A stretch of DNA of 64,000 nucleotides from Metabacillus halosaccharovorans (GTDB lineage Bacteria > Bacillota > Bacilli > Bacillales > Bacillaceae): the NCBI RefSeq assembly GCF_002019635.1, contig NZ_KV917371.1, positions 1,966,001-2,030,000 of the forward strand. The letters are read 5' to 3'. Within the stretch, counting starts at the first letter, position 1; each line of letters opens with the position of its first letter. The position numbers were made by a program, and so were the translations under genes. Under the pieces are notes generated by a model. The model was not told the origin of the DNA and made no database searches. It saw nothing but the letters and a program-made list of their open reading frames with translations. Shown here piece after piece: positions 45,607 through 56,179 of the stretch.

Positions 45607-47508
45607 TTGGATCTTCTATCCATTAAAGACCCAAGCTTTTTGAAAAAATTATCAAATAATGAACTTGAACAATTAAGTGCGGACATTCGAAAATTTCTTA
45701 TAGAAAAATTATCTGGAACAGGTGGACATATTGGTCCTAACCTGGGTGTCGTTGAATTAACTATTGCACTTCATAAAGTATTTAACAGTCCAAAAGACAA
45801 ATTTATTTGGGATGTTGGTCATCAATCATATGTACATAAAATCCTAACCGGACGAGCTGGTGATTTTGATACATTACGTCAATATAAAGGGTTATCGGGT
45901 TTTCCGAAGCGTGATGAAAGTCCTCATGATGTATGGGAAACCGGTCATAGCTCTACATCATTATCCGCTGCAATGGGGATGGTTATAGCAAGAGATATTA
46001 AACAAACAAAAGAGCATATTATCCCGATTATCGGAGACGGAGCATTAACAGGCGGTATGGCACTTGAAGCTCTCAACCACATAGGACATGAACAAAAGGA
46101 TGTTATTGTGGTCCTCAATGATAATGAAATGTCTATAGCGCCGAATGTCGGTGCTCTCCATAATGTGCTTGGCAGACTTAGAACAGCAGGGAAGTATCAT
46201 TGGGTAAAAGATGAGCTCGAATACCTTTTGAAAAGGATTCCAGCCGTTGGAGGAAAGCTTGCTTCAACAGCTGAGCGTGTAAAAGACAGTTTAAAATATA
46301 TGCTTGTCTCTGGAATCTTTTTTGAAGAATTAGGGTTTACTTATTTAGGTCCTGTAGATGGTCATAATTATGATAATTTATTTGAAAATCTTCAATACGC
46401 AAAAAAAACATCAGGACCCGTACTACTTCATGTTATTACGAAAAAAGGAAAAGGATATAAGCCTGCTGAGTCTGATACAATCGGAACTTGGCATGGAACA
46501 GGTCCTTACAAAATTGAAACAGGTGATTTTGTAAAACCTAAGGTCATTGGGCCTGCTTGGAGTAAGTTAGTAAGTGATACCGTTCAAAAAGTTGCACGTG
46601 AAGATAAACGTGTAGTGGCCATTACACCGGCAATGCCTGTTGGATCTAAACTTGAAGCTTTCGCAGAAGAATTCCCGGATCGAATGTTCGATGTCGGAAT
46701 TGCCGAGCAGCATGCTACAACAATGGCTGCAGGTTTAGCAACGCAAAATATGAAGCCGTTTTTAGCGATATATTCGACCTTCCTTCAAAGGGCATATGAT
46801 CAAGTGCTTCATGATATTTGCCGCCAAAATTTAAATGTATTTATTGGTATCGACCGTTCAGGACTTGTAGGTGCTGATGGAGAAACACATCAGGGTGTAT
46901 TTGATATTGCCTTCTTAAGACATTTACCGAATATGGTCATAATGATGGCAAAAGATGAAAACGAAGGACAACATTTAGTAAATACTGCATTAAAATATGA
47001 GGATGGACCAATTGCGCTTCGATATGCAAGAGGAAACGGTATTGGAGTACCTATGGATGAAGATCTTAAAGTGATACCGATTGGTACGTGGGAAGTGTTA
47101 AAAGAAGGTCGAGATGCTGTTATCCTTACATTTGGAACAACCATTGAGATGGCGATGGAAGCAGCAGATAAATTAGCTGAACAAGGAAAATCTATCCGGG
47201 TAGTGAATGCTCGTTTTATTAAACCTTTAGATGAAAAAATGCTTCATAAAGTATTCGCGGAAAAGATTCCGATCCTAACCATTGAAGAAGCCGTATTACA
47301 AGGAGGATTTGGAAGTTCAATCCTTGAATTTGCACAAGAGCATAATTACACTCAAACAATTATTTCTCGTATTGGAATTCCTGACAAATTTATTGAACAT
47401 GGAAGTGTATCAAAATTACTTGAAGAAATAGGAATGACAACAGAGCAGGTAGTAGACAAATTGATGACATTGTTACCTGAACAAGAGAAAAGAGTTTTAC
47501 GATCATGA
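45607..47508 (+). CDS. dxs: 1-deoxy-D-xylulose-5-phosphate synthase
   Basis: 633 residues from TTG 45607, which gives [15 protein letters not shown] and the same length as the B. subtilis enzyme; the in-frame GTG at 45598 overlaps the ribosome site. Thiamine-diphosphate enzyme: [46 protein letters not shown], and the transketolase C-terminal half with [18 protein letters not shown]. Condenses pyruvate and glyceraldehyde 3-phosphate at the head of the MEP pathway. Overlaps yqxC by four nt. Confidence 0.97.
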   Translation: MDLLSIKDPSFLKKLSNNELEQLSADIRKFLIEKLSGTGGHIGPNLGVVELTIALHKVFNSPKDKFIWDVGHQSYVHKILTGRAGDFDTLRQYKGLSGFPKRDESPHDVWETGHSSTSLSAAMGMVIARDIKQTKEHIIPIIGDGALTGGMALEALNHIGHEQKDVIVVLNDNEMSIAPNVGALHNVLGRLRTAGKYHWVKDELEYLLKRIPAVGGKLASTAERVKDSLKYMLVSGIFFEELGFTYLGPVDGHNYDNLFENLQYAKKTSGPVLLHVITKKGKGYKPAESDTIGTWHGTGPYKIETGDFVKPKVIGPAWSKLVSDTVQKVAREDKRVVAITPAMPVGSKLEAFAEEFPDRMFDVGIAEQHATTMAAGLATQNMKPFLAIYSTFLQRAYDQVLHDICRQNLNVFIGIDRSGLVGADGETHQGVFDIAFLRHLPNMVIMMAKDENEGQHLVNTALKYEDGPIALRYARGNGIGVPMDEDLKVIPIGTWEVLKEGRDAVILTFGTTIEMAMEAADKLAEQGKSIRVVNARFIKPLDEKMLHKVFAEKIPILTIEEAVLQGGFGSSILEFAQEHNYTQTIISRIGIPDKFIEHGSVSKLLEEIGMTTEQVVDKLMTLLPEQEKRVLRS

Positions 47509-48353
47509 GTAATAAAAAGGAAAGACTAGATATCCTTCTAGTTGAAAATGGATTATTTGAAACAAGAGAAAAAGCAAAACGTGCTATTATGGCAGGTGTA
47601 GTATACGGTAATGAAGAGCGGCTTGATAAGCCTGGTGAAAAAGTATCTCGGGATTTAGTGCTAACAGTTAAAGGACAAACTCTTCCATACGTTAGTCGCG
47701 GAGGATTAAAATTAGAAAAAGCAATAAATGAATTTAATGTTAATGTTCAAGATAAAATTATGATAGATATCGGATCTTCTACAGGAGGATTTACAGACTG
47801 CGCTCTTCAGAATGGAGCAAAACTGTCGTATGCACTTGATGTTGGCTATAATCAACTAGCATGGAAACTACGTCAAGATGATCGTGTAGTTGTAATGGAA
47901 AGAACAAACTTTCGTTACGTAACACCTTCTGATTTTCAAGAAGGAATGCCGGAATTTGCATCAATTGATGTTTCCTTTATATCATTACGATTAATTTTCC
48001 CTGTTCTAAAAACAATTCTTTGTCCTGAGAGTGATGTAGTTGCTTTAATTAAGCCACAATTCGAGGCAGGGAGAGAGTTTGTTGGAAAAAAAGGGATTGT
48101 CCGAGATCCTTCAGTACATGAATTTGTCTTAAAAGAAATGTTGGCTTTTGTATTGAAGCAAGGATACGATGTTCATAATCTTTCTTACTCACCTATTACA
48201 GGCGGGGATGGCAATATCGAGTTTCTTCTTCACTTAAGTTGGGAAGGAAGCCAAGCGGAAGGAACGAATTATCTTGAAAAAACAGAAAGACAAATTGTCG
48301 ATGAGGCACATTTAATATTAAAAGAAAAAAAACAAACTGAAAAACAGGAGTAG
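47505..48353 (+). CDS. yqxC: TlyA/FtsJ-type RNA methyltransferase-like protein YqxC
   Basis: 282 residues: an N-terminal S4 RNA-binding domain ([31 protein letters not shown]) and a Rossmann methyltransferase domain with [19 protein letters not shown] and [18 protein letters not shown]. TlyA homologues methylate rRNA 2'-OH groups; whether this one does is unproved. Coupled to dxs. Confidence 0.92.
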   Translation: MSNKKERLDILLVENGLFETREKAKRAIMAGVVYGNEERLDKPGEKVSRDLVLTVKGQTLPYVSRGGLKLEKAINEFNVNVQDKIMIDIGSSTGGFTDCALQNGAKLSYALDVGYNQLAWKLRQDDRVVVMERTNFRYVTPSDFQEGMPEFASIDVSFISLRLIFPVLKTILCPESDVVALIKPQFEAGREFVGKKGIVRDPSVHEFVLKEMLAFVLKQGYDVHNLSYSPITGGDGNIEFLLHLSWEGSQAEGTNYLEKTERQIVDEAHLILKEKKQTEKQE

Positions 48354-48378
48354 CAGGTTCGCTATTTCCTGTTTTTTT
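48343..48378 (+). terminator. Terminator of yqxC
   Basis: AAACAGGA and TCCTGTTTTTTT flank a 14-nt loop and overlap the yqxC stop codon. Confidence 0.75.
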
Positions 48379-48575
48379 GATGAAAGAATAGTCTGTATAT
48401 TCATGCAAAACTTAGGTTAAGTCTTACATCCATTATCTTTCATTTGTTTAATTTTATGCACTTTTTCAGTGTGCGTTTGAATAAATCTGTACAATTAAAG
48501 GGATTTAATATAAGATAAAAGGTATAAACATACAGAGATAATTGATTCGCAGCAACGAAAAAAGGGGTGCCTTAG

Positions 48576-49025
48576 ATGAATAAAGGACAAAGACATATAA
48601 AAATACGTGAAATTATCACGAATAATGATATTGAAACACAAGATGAATTAGTTGATTTATTAAAAGGAATGGGCTTTAATGTTACACAAGCCACTGTTTC
48701 TCGAGATATAAAAGAGCTTCACTTGGTGAAGGTTCCGATGTTGGATGGCCGTTATAAGTATAGTTTACCAGCAGATCAGCGTTTTAATCCTTTACAAAAG
48801 TTGAAAAGGGCGCTAATGGATGCTTTTGTGAAAATTGATTCCGCAGGACATATGCTTGTCATGAAAACACTGCCAGGTAACGCCAATGCTATCGGTGCAT
48901 TAATTGATAATCTTGATTGGGATGAAGTACTAGGTACAATTTGTGGTGATGATACGATTCTGATTATATGTAGAACACCGCTTGATACCGAGAACATTAC
49001 ACAGCGATTTTTAGATATGCTTTAA
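48576..49025 (+). CDS. ahrC: Arginine repressor AhrC/ArgR
   Basis: 149 residues: N-terminal winged helix with the specificity motif [19 protein letters not shown] and a C-terminal arginine-binding domain with [30 protein letters not shown]. Hexameric, represses biosynthesis and activates catabolism of arginine. Between yqxC and recN, as in B. subtilis. AAAGGGGTG precedes the ATG. Confidence 0.96.
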   Translation: MNKGQRHIKIREIITNNDIETQDELVDLLKGMGFNVTQATVSRDIKELHLVKVPMLDGRYKYSLPADQRFNPLQKLKRALMDAFVKIDSAGHMLVMKTLPGNANAIGALIDNLDWDEVLGTICGDDTILIICRTPLDTENITQRFLDML

Positions 49026-49057
49026 TTAAAAGAATAAATATAAGAGGTGGATTCTGT

Positions 49058-50758
49058 TTGTTAGCGGAATTATCAATAAAAAACTTTGCTATTATTGAAT
49101 CTTTGACTGTTTCCTTTGAAAAAGGTTTAACTGTTTTAACAGGTGAAACAGGGGCAGGTAAATCAATTATAATAGATGCGATTCATTTATTGGCTGGAGC
49201 ACGGGGCTCTTCTGAATTTGTGCGATATGGTGAAAAACGGGCAGAGTTAGAAGCGCTTTTTCTATTAGATGAGGATCAACACCCGGTTTATGAACGTTGT
49301 GAAGAATTTGGCATTGATATGAGTGACGGTATGATTATTCTCCGTAGAGATATGAGTTCCTCAGGAAAAAGTATTTGTCGTATAAATGGAAAGCTCGTGA
49401 CTATAGCAGTATTAAGAGAGATAGGTCAGTTATTAGTTGATATCCATGGACAACATGATAACCAGGAGCTAATGAATGAGGAAAATCACTTATCATTGTT
49501 AGATCAATATAGTGGTAAAGAAGTCAAAAGTGCTCTTATTGCTTATTTAGAGCTTTATCAACGTTACGATGGGTTAAAAAGAAAAATTATTCAGCTTTCG
49601 GAAAATGAACAAGAGATGGCTCATCGCCTTGATTTGCTTCAATTTCAACTTGAAGAAATTGAAAATGCTGAATTACAACCTAAAGAAGATGAGCTGCTTC
49701 AGGAAGAGAAGCATCAAATTTCAAATTATGAAAAAATCTATGATTCATTAAACAACAGTTACAATTCATTGCATGGTGAGCAAAGAGGGTTGGACTGGGT
49801 TGGCCTAGCGATGAGCCATCTTGAAAATGTAAGTCATATAAATATAAAATTAAAAGAATTATCCGAGACAATTTCAAATGCGTTTTATATGATAGAAGAT
49901 CTCTCATATGAAGTTCGGAATGAATTAGACTCATTGGAATTTGACCCGGAGAGATTAAACTATGTTGAAAGTCGTTTAAATGAAATTAATCATTTAAAAC
50001 GTAAATATGGACAATCAGTTGAAGAGATTTTAACCTACTCTGCGAAAATCGAAGAAGAAATTGATACAATTCAAAACAAAGATAGTCATTTAACCAAATT
50101 GCAAAAAGAACTTGAATCAGTGCTGGAAGACCTTTCTGTTGAAGCAAAAAACATTTCAGCTATACGCAAGAAACACGCGAAGGTATTAATTAATGAAATA
50201 CATCAAGAATTAAAAGAACTGTATATGGAAAAAACAAGCTTTGATGTAAATATTGATGAGAGGCGTACACCGTCACATGAGTTAAAATATAGTTCTAACG
50301 GTGTCGATGAAATCGAATTTTATATATCAACAAATCCGGGGGAACCGCTTAAACCACTTAGTAAAACAGCATCAGGTGGAGAGCTTTCAAGAATTATGCT
50401 TGCGATGAAAAGTATTTTCTCCCAACACCAAGGGATTACTTCAATTATATTCGATGAAGTAGATACAGGTGTAAGCGGGCGGGTTGCCCAAGCAATAGCG
50501 GAAAAAATTTATCGTGTCTCAAGTGGTTCACAAGTATTATGTATTACACACTTACCGCAAGTTGCAGCAATGGCAGATACCCACTTATATATCGCAAAAG
50601 AAACAAAAGCCGGTAGAACAAAAACAAGTGTAAAACCTTTAAATGAAGAAGAAAAAATTAAAGAAATTGGTCGTATGATTGCAGGTGTTGAAGTGACTGA
50701 ATTATCTAAAGAACATGCTAAAGAACTTCTTTCTCTTGCACACACGGCAAAACGATAA
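49058..50758 (+). CDS. recN: DNA repair ATPase RecN
   Basis: 566 residues from TTG 49058 (GAGGTGG upstream), giving MLAELSIKNFAIIESL. SMC-like: Walker A LTGETGAGKSIIIDAI, a long coiled coil (about 150-370), signature TASGGELSRIMLAMKSIF and Walker B SIIFDEVDTGVSG. Early responder to DNA double-strand breaks. Confidence 0.96.
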   Translation: MLAELSIKNFAIIESLTVSFEKGLTVLTGETGAGKSIIIDAIHLLAGARGSSEFVRYGEKRAELEALFLLDEDQHPVYERCEEFGIDMSDGMIILRRDMSSSGKSICRINGKLVTIAVLREIGQLLVDIHGQHDNQELMNEENHLSLLDQYSGKEVKSALIAYLELYQRYDGLKRKIIQLSENEQEMAHRLDLLQFQLEEIENAELQPKEDELLQEEKHQISNYEKIYDSLNNSYNSLHGEQRGLDWVGLAMSHLENVSHINIKLKELSETISNAFYMIEDLSYEVRNELDSLEFDPERLNYVESRLNEINHLKRKYGQSVEEILTYSAKIEEEIDTIQNKDSHLTKLQKELESVLEDLSVEAKNISAIRKKHAKVLINEIHQELKELYMEKTSFDVNIDERRTPSHELKYSSNGVDEIEFYISTNPGEPLKPLSKTASGGELSRIMLAMKSIFSQHQGITSIIFDEVDTGVSGRVAQAIAEKIYRVSSGSQVLCITHLPQVAAMADTHLYIAKETKAGRTKTSVKPLNEEEKIKEIGRMIAGVEVTELSKEHAKELLSLAHTAKR

Positions 50759-50762
50759 ATTG

Positions 50763-50794
50763 AGGCTACCATACTTTATATGGTAGCTTTTTTA
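50763..50794 (+). terminator. Terminator of recN
   Basis: GGCTACCATA and TATGGTAGC around TTTA, followed by TTTTTTAT. Confidence 0.85.
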
Positions 50795-50815
50795 TCGTCC
50801 AAGAAAATATAAAAT

Positions 50816-50953
50816 TGTGGATAAGGGTGCGACATCCAGCTCCAGCGCCTAGCCCCTCAGGTCATAAGCCAATTTAGAAATGAAGGCAAAGAACACCTTC
50901 TATTCTAAATCGTCTTATGCTTGTCGGGGCTGATCAAGGCGCTTGCGCTCTTA
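50816..50953. repeat. Repeat family A, copy 2 (138 bp, with DnaA box)
   Basis: Starts TGTGGATAAGGGTGCGACAT, contains CCAGCTCCAGCGCCTAGCCC, inner stem GAAGG/CCTTC with loop including AAAGAAC, TTTAGAA/TTCTAAA below it, and ends GGGGCTGATCAAGGCGCTTG. GCGCCTAGCCCC pairs with GGGGCT..GGCGC. The rest of 50954-51186 shows no gene. Confidence 0.9.
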
Positions 50954-51186
50954 AAGTAACTACCAAGATTAACATTGCCAACACGGCAAAAGACTATACG
51001 ATGGGAACGGATTTTGCCAAATTTTAAAATCTTCAAGAGGATATACGTAAAATCCTGCTAAAACATGCAACAAATCCTTCATTTTTCTAGTTATTCAAGT
51101 TATAAATAAGCTTCCAAAAGGCTACATTAAAACTGTAGCCATAAAGACTTTATGGTGTGGGTTAGGAGCGAGGAGAGTGAAGGTTT

Positions 51187-52479
51187 TTGCAGACAGATAA
51201 AATGAGAAAATTAGTTGGTGTACTTCTCCTTGTGTTAGTAATGAGTTTAGGTTTTATAAAAGAAGTTCAAGAATATGTAAAGATGCCAAAAACGGTAACA
51301 GTATTTCAGTCTCAAACAATGAGTGTTGACAATTCTTTACCTGTAAATGCTAATCAACCTTCTGAGGAAGCATTTACTGTTCAAAAAAATAATGATGGTA
51401 AAACACTTGATATACATGGGAAACAAGCAGGTGAAGGTGAAGTTGTTTTTGATCTTGCAGGCTTTCCTGTGAAAAAAGCCGGTGTAAAGGTTTTACCTGA
51501 TTTTAAGGTTATACCTGGTGGGCAGTCAATAGGTGTAAAACTAAATACTCTTGGCGTATTGGTGGTAGGCCACCATCAAATTGATACAACTGACGGTAAA
51601 AAATCTCCCGGTGAACTAGCAGGTGTTGAAATAGGAGACATTATTACTCATATTAATGGAAAAAAAATTGAACAGATGAGTGATGTTACTCCGTTTATTC
51701 AAAAAGCTGGAAAAACTGGAGAACCTCTTGACTTAGTTTTAAACAGGGAACAAGTAGAAGTAAAGACCAAATTGTATCCTCTTAAAGACGAACATGATCA
51801 TTCCTATCGTATTGGATTATATATTCGAGATTCTGCAGCTGGAATTGGAACAATGACATTTTATGACCCTAAGTCGAAAAAATACGGTGCATTAGGACAT
51901 GTTATATCTGATATGGATACGAAAAAACCGATTGTTGTTGACAATGGACAAATTGTTCGTTCTACAGTTACCTCAATTGAAAAAGGAAGCAATGGTAATC
52001 CTGGTGAGAAATTAGCAAGATTTTCAAGTGATCGTCAAGTAATTGGGAATATTACGAGAAACAGTCCTTTTGGAATTTTTGGTGAATTAAATCAGGGTAT
52101 TAATAATGGTGTAATGGATAAAGCGATGCCTATTGCCTTATCAAATGAAGTGAAAGAAGGACCGGCTAAAATTTTAACTGTAGTAGATCAAGACAAAGTT
52201 GAGGAATTTGAAGTTGAAGTAGTTAGTTCTGTTCCTCAAAAATTCCCGGCAACAAAAGGAATGGTTATAAAGATTACCGATCAACGACTACTTGATAAAA
52301 CAGGTGGCATTGTTCAAGGAATGAGCGGTAGTCCTATTATCCAAAACGGTAAAGTAATAGGAGCCGTGACACATGTTTTTGTTAACGATCCAACTTCAGG
52401 ATATGGAGTTCATATAGAATGGATGTTAAATGAAGCAGGTATAGATATATATGGAAATCAAGAACAAAAAGCGAGCTAA
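51187..52479 (+). CDS. spoIVB: SpoIVB peptidase (S55)
   Basis: 430 residues from TTG 51187. N-terminal membrane anchor ([16 protein letters not shown]), PDZ domain ([22 protein letters not shown]), and a chymotrypsin-like domain with His in [12 protein letters not shown] and Ser in [22 protein letters not shown]. Made in the forespore; cleaves SpoIVFA to activate pro-sigma-K processing in the mother cell. Length close to the B. subtilis protein. Confidence 0.96.
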   Translation: MQTDKMRKLVGVLLLVLVMSLGFIKEVQEYVKMPKTVTVFQSQTMSVDNSLPVNANQPSEEAFTVQKNNDGKTLDIHGKQAGEGEVVFDLAGFPVKKAGVKVLPDFKVIPGGQSIGVKLNTLGVLVVGHHQIDTTDGKKSPGELAGVEIGDIITHINGKKIEQMSDVTPFIQKAGKTGEPLDLVLNREQVEVKTKLYPLKDEHDHSYRIGLYIRDSAAGIGTMTFYDPKSKKYGALGHVISDMDTKKPIVVDNGQIVRSTVTSIEKGSNGNPGEKLARFSSDRQVIGNITRNSPFGIFGELNQGINNGVMDKAMPIALSNEVKEGPAKILTVVDQDKVEEFEVEVVSSVPQKFPATKGMVIKITDQRLLDKTGGIVQGMSGSPIIQNGKVIGAVTHVFVNDPTSGYGVHIEWMLNEAGIDIYGNQEQKAS

Positions 52480-52485
52480 ACTCTT

Positions 52486-52535
52486 ACTGTCAAGAAATTT
52501 AATTTCTTGACAGTTTTTTTTTTTTTTTTTTTTTT
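52486..52535 (+). terminator. Terminator of spoIVB with a 22-T tract
   Basis: ACTGTCAAGAAATT and TTTCTTGACAG form an 11-bp stem; the T-run (52514-52535) is 22 nt, far longer than needed. Confidence 0.9.
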
Positions 52536-52603
52536 CTTTTTGCACTCCCTAATTTAACCTTTTCATTTTTGACAAATTTATGTACAATAAAAGAGAAAGA
52601 TTT

Positions 52604-52743
52604 TTCGACAAAACCATGTGTTTAGTTAATTGTCAAATGATGCAATAAGTCGAAAAACGAAGTAAAATGAAGAAAATCGTAGTTTACCTCCATTTTTTAA
52701 AGTTTTTTTGAAAAAATAAAGGGTTTTTTATAGGATTGTCGAA
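52604..52743 (+). promoter_or_regulatory. Cluster of Spo0A boxes before spo0A
   Basis: TTCGACAAA (52604-52612, perfect on the reverse strand), ATTGTCAAA (52629-52637) and ATTGTCGAA (52735-52743). Autoregulatory 0A boxes upstream of spo0A are also known in B. subtilis. I could not fix the sigma-A or sigma-H promoter elements. Confidence 0.6.
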
Positions 52744-52814
52744 ATTATTTATTATGTAATCATATGTAAAGATATCAGACATATTGGCAAATCAACACTG
52801 AGGAGGAAGTTTTT

Positions 52815-53603
52815 GTGGGAAAAATAAAAGTTTGTATAGTTGATGATAACCGAGAGCTTGTAGGTTTATTGGAGGAGTATCTTTCAAGTCAGGATGATAT
52901 TGAAGTTCTTGGTGTAGCATATAATGGTCAAGAATGTTTAACAATGTTAAAAGATAAAGATCCCGATGTATTAGTATTAGATATTATTATGCCTCACTTA
53001 GACGGTTTAGGTGTTTTAGAAAAACTTAGACAAATGGATCGTCCCCAACCGAATGTTATCATGCTAACAGCATTTGGCCAGGAGGATGTAACAAAGAAAG
53101 CTGTTGATTTAGGGGCTGCTTACTTTATTTTAAAACCATTTGATATGGAAGGGCTGGCAAGTCACATCCGTCAAGTCAGTGGAAATGCAGCACCAATTAT
53201 AAAGCGATCAAGTTCATCCATTAGAACAAGTGAACCTCAATCTAAAGGGAAAAACTTAGATGCAAGTATTACAAGTATTATCCATGAAATTGGAGTTCCT
53301 GCACATATTAAAGGGTATTTATATTTACGTGAAGCTATTTCTATGGTTTACAATGATATTGAATTATTAGGTTCAATTACAAAAGTATTGTATCCGGACA
53401 TTGCGAAAAAATATAATACAACTGCATCCAGAGTGGAGCGTGCCATTCGCCATGCAATTGAGGTAGCATGGAGCCGAGGTAACATCGAATCAATCTCATC
53501 TCTTTTTGGTTACACGGTAAGCATGACAAAAGCAAAACCAACAAATTCAGAGTTTATTGCAATGGTAGCTGATAAACTTCGTTTGGAACATAAAGCAAGC
53601 TAA
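52815..53603 (+). CDS. spo0A: Spo0A, master response regulator of sporulation
   Basis: 262 residues from GTG 52815 with AGGAGG upstream. Receiver domain: acidic pocket Asp10/Asp11, phosphoacceptor Asp56 in [13 protein letters not shown], Thr in VIMLTAFGQ and Lys in FILKPFD. A linker near 130-150, then the Spo0A-specific effector domain with [16 protein letters not shown]-type recognition helix (here [19 protein letters not shown]). Binds 0A boxes, several of which are seen in this window before sinI, the peptide operon and its own gene. Confidence 0.98.
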   Translation: MGKIKVCIVDDNRELVGLLEEYLSSQDDIEVLGVAYNGQECLTMLKDKDPDVLVLDIIMPHLDGLGVLEKLRQMDRPQPNVIMLTAFGQEDVTKKAVDLGAAYFILKPFDMEGLASHIRQVSGNAAPIIKRSSSSIRTSEPQSKGKNLDASITSIIHEIGVPAHIKGYLYLREAISMVYNDIELLGSITKVLYPDIAKKYNTTASRVERAIRHAIEVAWSRGNIESISSLFGYTVSMTKAKPTNSEFIAMVADKLRLEHKAS

Positions 53604-53673
53604 TCTCGCAAATCAAGCGGTTGAAGTTAATTGTACATGTGTCCGATAAATACATTTTTAGTACTAACTAATT

Positions 53674-53720
53674 AAAGGTCTCCTATTAATCGAAGGATTG
53701 AGGAATAAGGAGGCCTTTTT
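53674..53720 (+). terminator. Terminator of spo0A
   Basis: AAAGGTCTCCT pairs with AGGAGGCCTTTTT across a 24-nt loop. Confidence 0.7.
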
Positions 53721-53753
53721 GTTTTTTTTTTAAAAAAAAAAGAGTGAATCTAA

Positions 53754-53972
53754 TCACTCTCCGGCAACCTTCCAAACATAAAGGTCTTCTATATTACAAT
53801 TTAGTGCTTTTGAGATTGTCATTGCATTGTTCAAGTTCATGACTTTTTTGTCTAAATAGCCATGTAATTGTTCCAGTGGAATGTTTGTATTTGCCGCCAA
53901 AACATCAAGCTCAGTGTTACTTTTGGTTAAAAGTGCTTTTAAATTACTTTTCTTTGCTTTATATGCTGCCAA
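53754..53972 (-). CDS. Small XRE-family helix-turn-helix protein
   Basis: 72 residues from the TTG at 53972, which has GAGGTG upstream; a frame extension to 54005 lacks a site. The sequence LKALLTKSNTELDVLAANTNIPLEQLHGYLDKKVMNLNNAMTISKALNCNIEDLYVWKV has the Cro/C1 helix-turn-helix layout, and resembles small regulators in phage and conjugative elements. No partner gene is adjacent. Function unknown. Confidence 0.7.
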   Translation of the reverse strand: MAAYKAKKSNLKALLTKSNTELDVLAANTNIPLEQLHGYLDKKVMNLNNAMTISKALNCNIEDLYVWKVAGE

Positions 53973-54065
53973 ATTTGACACCTCGCTTCTAGTCAAGCAT
54001 AGCACAATACAAAATAAATTGAAACTTTTATATGGGGTATTTACATTTTTTGTAATTTATTAAAC

Positions 54066-55049
54066 CTAACCCCATTTTATAACCTGACCGGAATGAGAAA
54101 GACCACCACCAAAGCCGTAGAGTAATAATGTATCTCCAACTTTAATTTGTCCTTCTTTAATTCCTAAATCTAAAGATAATGGGATTGAAGCTGCTGATGT
54201 ATTTCCGTAATTGACCATACTGTAAATAGTCTTTTCTATACTAAATCCGCTTTTCTCACAGATGGATTCGATCATTCTTAAATTCGCACTATGTGGAATA
54301 AACCAATCTATATCGTCTATTGTCAGGTTTGTTGTTGAAAGCAGGGTATTCATATACTTAGGGACAGTTGTAACAGCCCATTTATATACTTCTCTGCCAT
54401 TTTGGACAAGTTGTCTTTTATGTTCAAGATTTTGTTGAAACATAGTATGTGATAAGTTTGTACTATAAAGGTGAATCGCTTTTTCTCCTTCGGAATGAAC
54501 AGAAGAGGCAAGGAAATGCCCATTTTGATCTTCTTCAACAAGTACTACCCCTGCACCATCTCCAAATAAGATGCAAGTGGTCCGATCAGAAAAATCTGTC
54601 ATTTTTGAGATGGTTTCTGCCCCAATGACAAGAACCTTTTTATGAATTCCACTAGTAATTAATGCATTTGCCATATGAAGTCCATAGGTAAAACCAGCAC
54701 AAGCTGCATTTAAATCAATTGCTCCTGCATTTTGAATGCCTAATTTTCCTTGTATATAGGAAGCTACACTTGGTGTTTGATAATCCGGTGAAATGGTACT
54801 TACAATTATAAAATCAACATCACTAATTTCTTTGTTATAGCGTATGATTAAATCTTCTATTGCCTTCATACAAAGATCACTTGTAAATTCATTTTCTGCT
54901 GCGAATCTTCGCTCTTTAATGCCTGTTCTCTTTGTTATCCACTCATCATTTGTATCGATCATTTTTTCGAAATCATGGTTCGTTATCACTCGTTCAGGTA
55001 CATAAGATCCAATAGCTGTTATTCGAGCATTTGAAAACATTTGATTCAC
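54066..55049 (-). CDS. fabH: Beta-ketoacyl-ACP synthase III
   Basis: 327 residues. Thiolase fold with catalytic Cys in NAACAGFTYGLHMAN, His in IDWFIPHSANLRMIE and Asn in VNYGNTSAASIPLSL. Starts fatty-acid chains from acyl-CoA; in Bacillaceae it prefers branched primers made by the bkd pathway, whose genes lie 4 kb away. A FapR-like operator precedes it. B. subtilis has two paralogues (FabHA, FabHB); I cannot say which this matches. Confidence 0.94.
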   Translation of the reverse strand: MNQMFSNARITAIGSYVPERVITNHDFEKMIDTNDEWITKRTGIKERRFAAENEFTSDLCMKAIEDLIIRYNKEISDVDFIIVSTISPDYQTPSVASYIQGKLGIQNAGAIDLNAACAGFTYGLHMANALITSGIHKKVLVIGAETISKMTDFSDRTTCILFGDGAGVVLVEEDQNGHFLASSVHSEGEKAIHLYSTNLSHTMFQQNLEHKRQLVQNGREVYKWAVTTVPKYMNTLLSTTNLTIDDIDWFIPHSANLRMIESICEKSGFSIEKTIYSMVNYGNTSAASIPLSLDLGIKEGQIKVGDTLLLYGFGGGLSHSGQVIKWG

Positions 55050-55088
55050 CTCATCGGGGTTTTAATAACCTTATCATAACATCTATTT

Positions 55089-55105
55089 CTATTACTTGGT
55101 ACTAA
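55089..55105 (-). promoter_or_regulatory. FapR-like operator of fabH
   Basis: CTATTACTTGGTACTAA matches the FapR palindrome at about 14 of 17 positions, including a complete GGTACTAA half-site, 40 nt upstream of the fabH start. FapR controls fatty-acid genes in Bacillus through malonyl-CoA. Confidence 0.55.
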
Positions 55106-55190
55106 TTTAGATATTAATTGTTGTCATAAAGGAAAAGATGATATGTACGGAGAATGTTATAAAGGGAAAAAAATGAGGAAGGAGTGTATA

Positions 55191-55229
55191 GCAAACCCCT
55201 TACTTTTATTAGAAAAATAAGGGGTTTGC
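55191..55229 (-). terminator. 12-bp perfect hairpin terminator
   Basis: GCAAACCCCTTA and TAAGGGGTTTGC flank a 15-nt loop, immediately 3' of the 48-residue gene on the minus strand. Confidence 0.7.
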
Positions 55230-55233
55230 AGGA

Positions 55234-55380
55234 TTATTTCTTTTCTTCTTCGCTTTTGTTAAGTTCAGCAAGCTTTGAAATAAGGATATGCTGTGGCATA
55301 TGCATAATTTGTTCGAGAGGAACATTGAGTGATTTGGCCAGCTTCTGAGCTGTCTCAGCAGAAATTTGCAATGGTTTCAT
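55234..55380 (-). CDS. Conserved-looking 48-residue protein
   Basis: The frame reads MKPLQISAETAQKLAKSLNV and continues PLEQIMHMPQHILISKLAEL before a charged tail of Lys and Glu. An excellent AGGAGGTTGATC ribosome site lies eight nt before the ATG and a strong hairpin terminator follows, so the gene is almost certainly real. It looks like a compact helical protein, resembling part of a DNA-binding or SinI-like helical hairpin only in general terms. Function unknown. Divergent from glpQ. Confidence 0.75.
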   Translation of the reverse strand: MKPLQISAETAQKLAKSLNVPLEQIMHMPQHILISKLAELNKSEEEKK

Positions 55381-55429
55381 AAGATCAACCTCCTACATTT
55401 ATTTTACATGAAAAGAAGGTGTATTCAAG

Positions 55430-56179
55430 ATGACATTAATTTTTGGACATCGGGGAGCAGCTGGTACTTACCCTGAAAATACGATGACATCGTTTATTGC
55501 AGCTTATCAGGCTGGGGCAGATGGTATTGAGTTAGATGTTCAAATGACAAAAGACGGTGAACTTGTTGTTATTCACGATGAGACAGTTGATCGAACGACA
55601 GATGGGTCCGGTTTTGTTGGGGAGTTGTTATTATCTGACATTTTAAAGTTAGACGCAAGCTATACTTTTTCACAATATACTGGACAAGTCAAAATTCCTA
55701 CTCTTGAGGAAGTATTAAAATGGGTAGCGACTCTTCCTTCATTTTTAATCAATATCGAATTAAAGAATGGAATAATTGAATATCCTATGATTGAGGAAAG
55801 AACGATTGAACTAGTTCAAAAATTTAATCTTGAAAAACGGACGATTATATCCTCTTTTAATCATTATAGCTTAGTGAAATGTGCGGAGCTTACAGGTGAG
55901 ATCGAAACGGCTATATTGTATATGGAGAGGCTATATAAGCCTTGGGAATACGTGAAGGAGGTTGGTGCTTCAGGGGTGCACCCGCATTATTACGCTGTAA
56001 ACCGGGAAATCATTGAGAATTCTAAACTTCATCAAGTTTCCGTAAGACCGTTTACAGTCAATGAAGAGAAGATAATGATCGATTTAATGAAAAATGAGTG
56101 TACCGCTTTTATTACGGACTTTCCCGAAAGGGCTATCGAGCAGAGAAAAAATACAAACAAAAAGAGTGATCCAATTTAG
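55430..56179 (+). CDS. yqiK: Glycerophosphodiester phosphodiesterase (YqiK-type)
   Basis: 249 residues, a GDPD TIM barrel without signal peptide, hence cytoplasmic. Catalytic HRGAAGTYPENTMTSF with its His, IELDVQMTKDGELVVIHDETVDRTTDGSG with metal ligands and the second catalytic His. Hydrolyses glycerophosphodiesters to glycerol 3-phosphate. Position downstream of spo0A agrees with B. subtilis yqiK. Confidence 0.9.
   Translation: MTLIFGHRGAAGTYPENTMTSFIAAYQAGADGIELDVQMTKDGELVVIHDETVDRTTDGSGFVGELLLSDILKLDASYTFSQYTGQVKIPTLEEVLKWVATLPSFLINIELKNGIIEYPMIEERTIELVQKFNLEKRTIISSFNHYSLVKCAELTGEIETAILYMERLYKPWEYVKEVGASGVHPHYYAVNREIIENSKLHQVSVRPFTVNEEKIMIDLMKNECTAFITDFPERAIEQRKNTNKKSDPI

Noticed and set aside
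53660-53676. FapR-like half-site TTAGTACTAA downstream of spo0A
   Set aside because: It is not upstream of any start codon and matches only about 12 of 17 positions, so it is likely chance; it also shows the background level for such sites.
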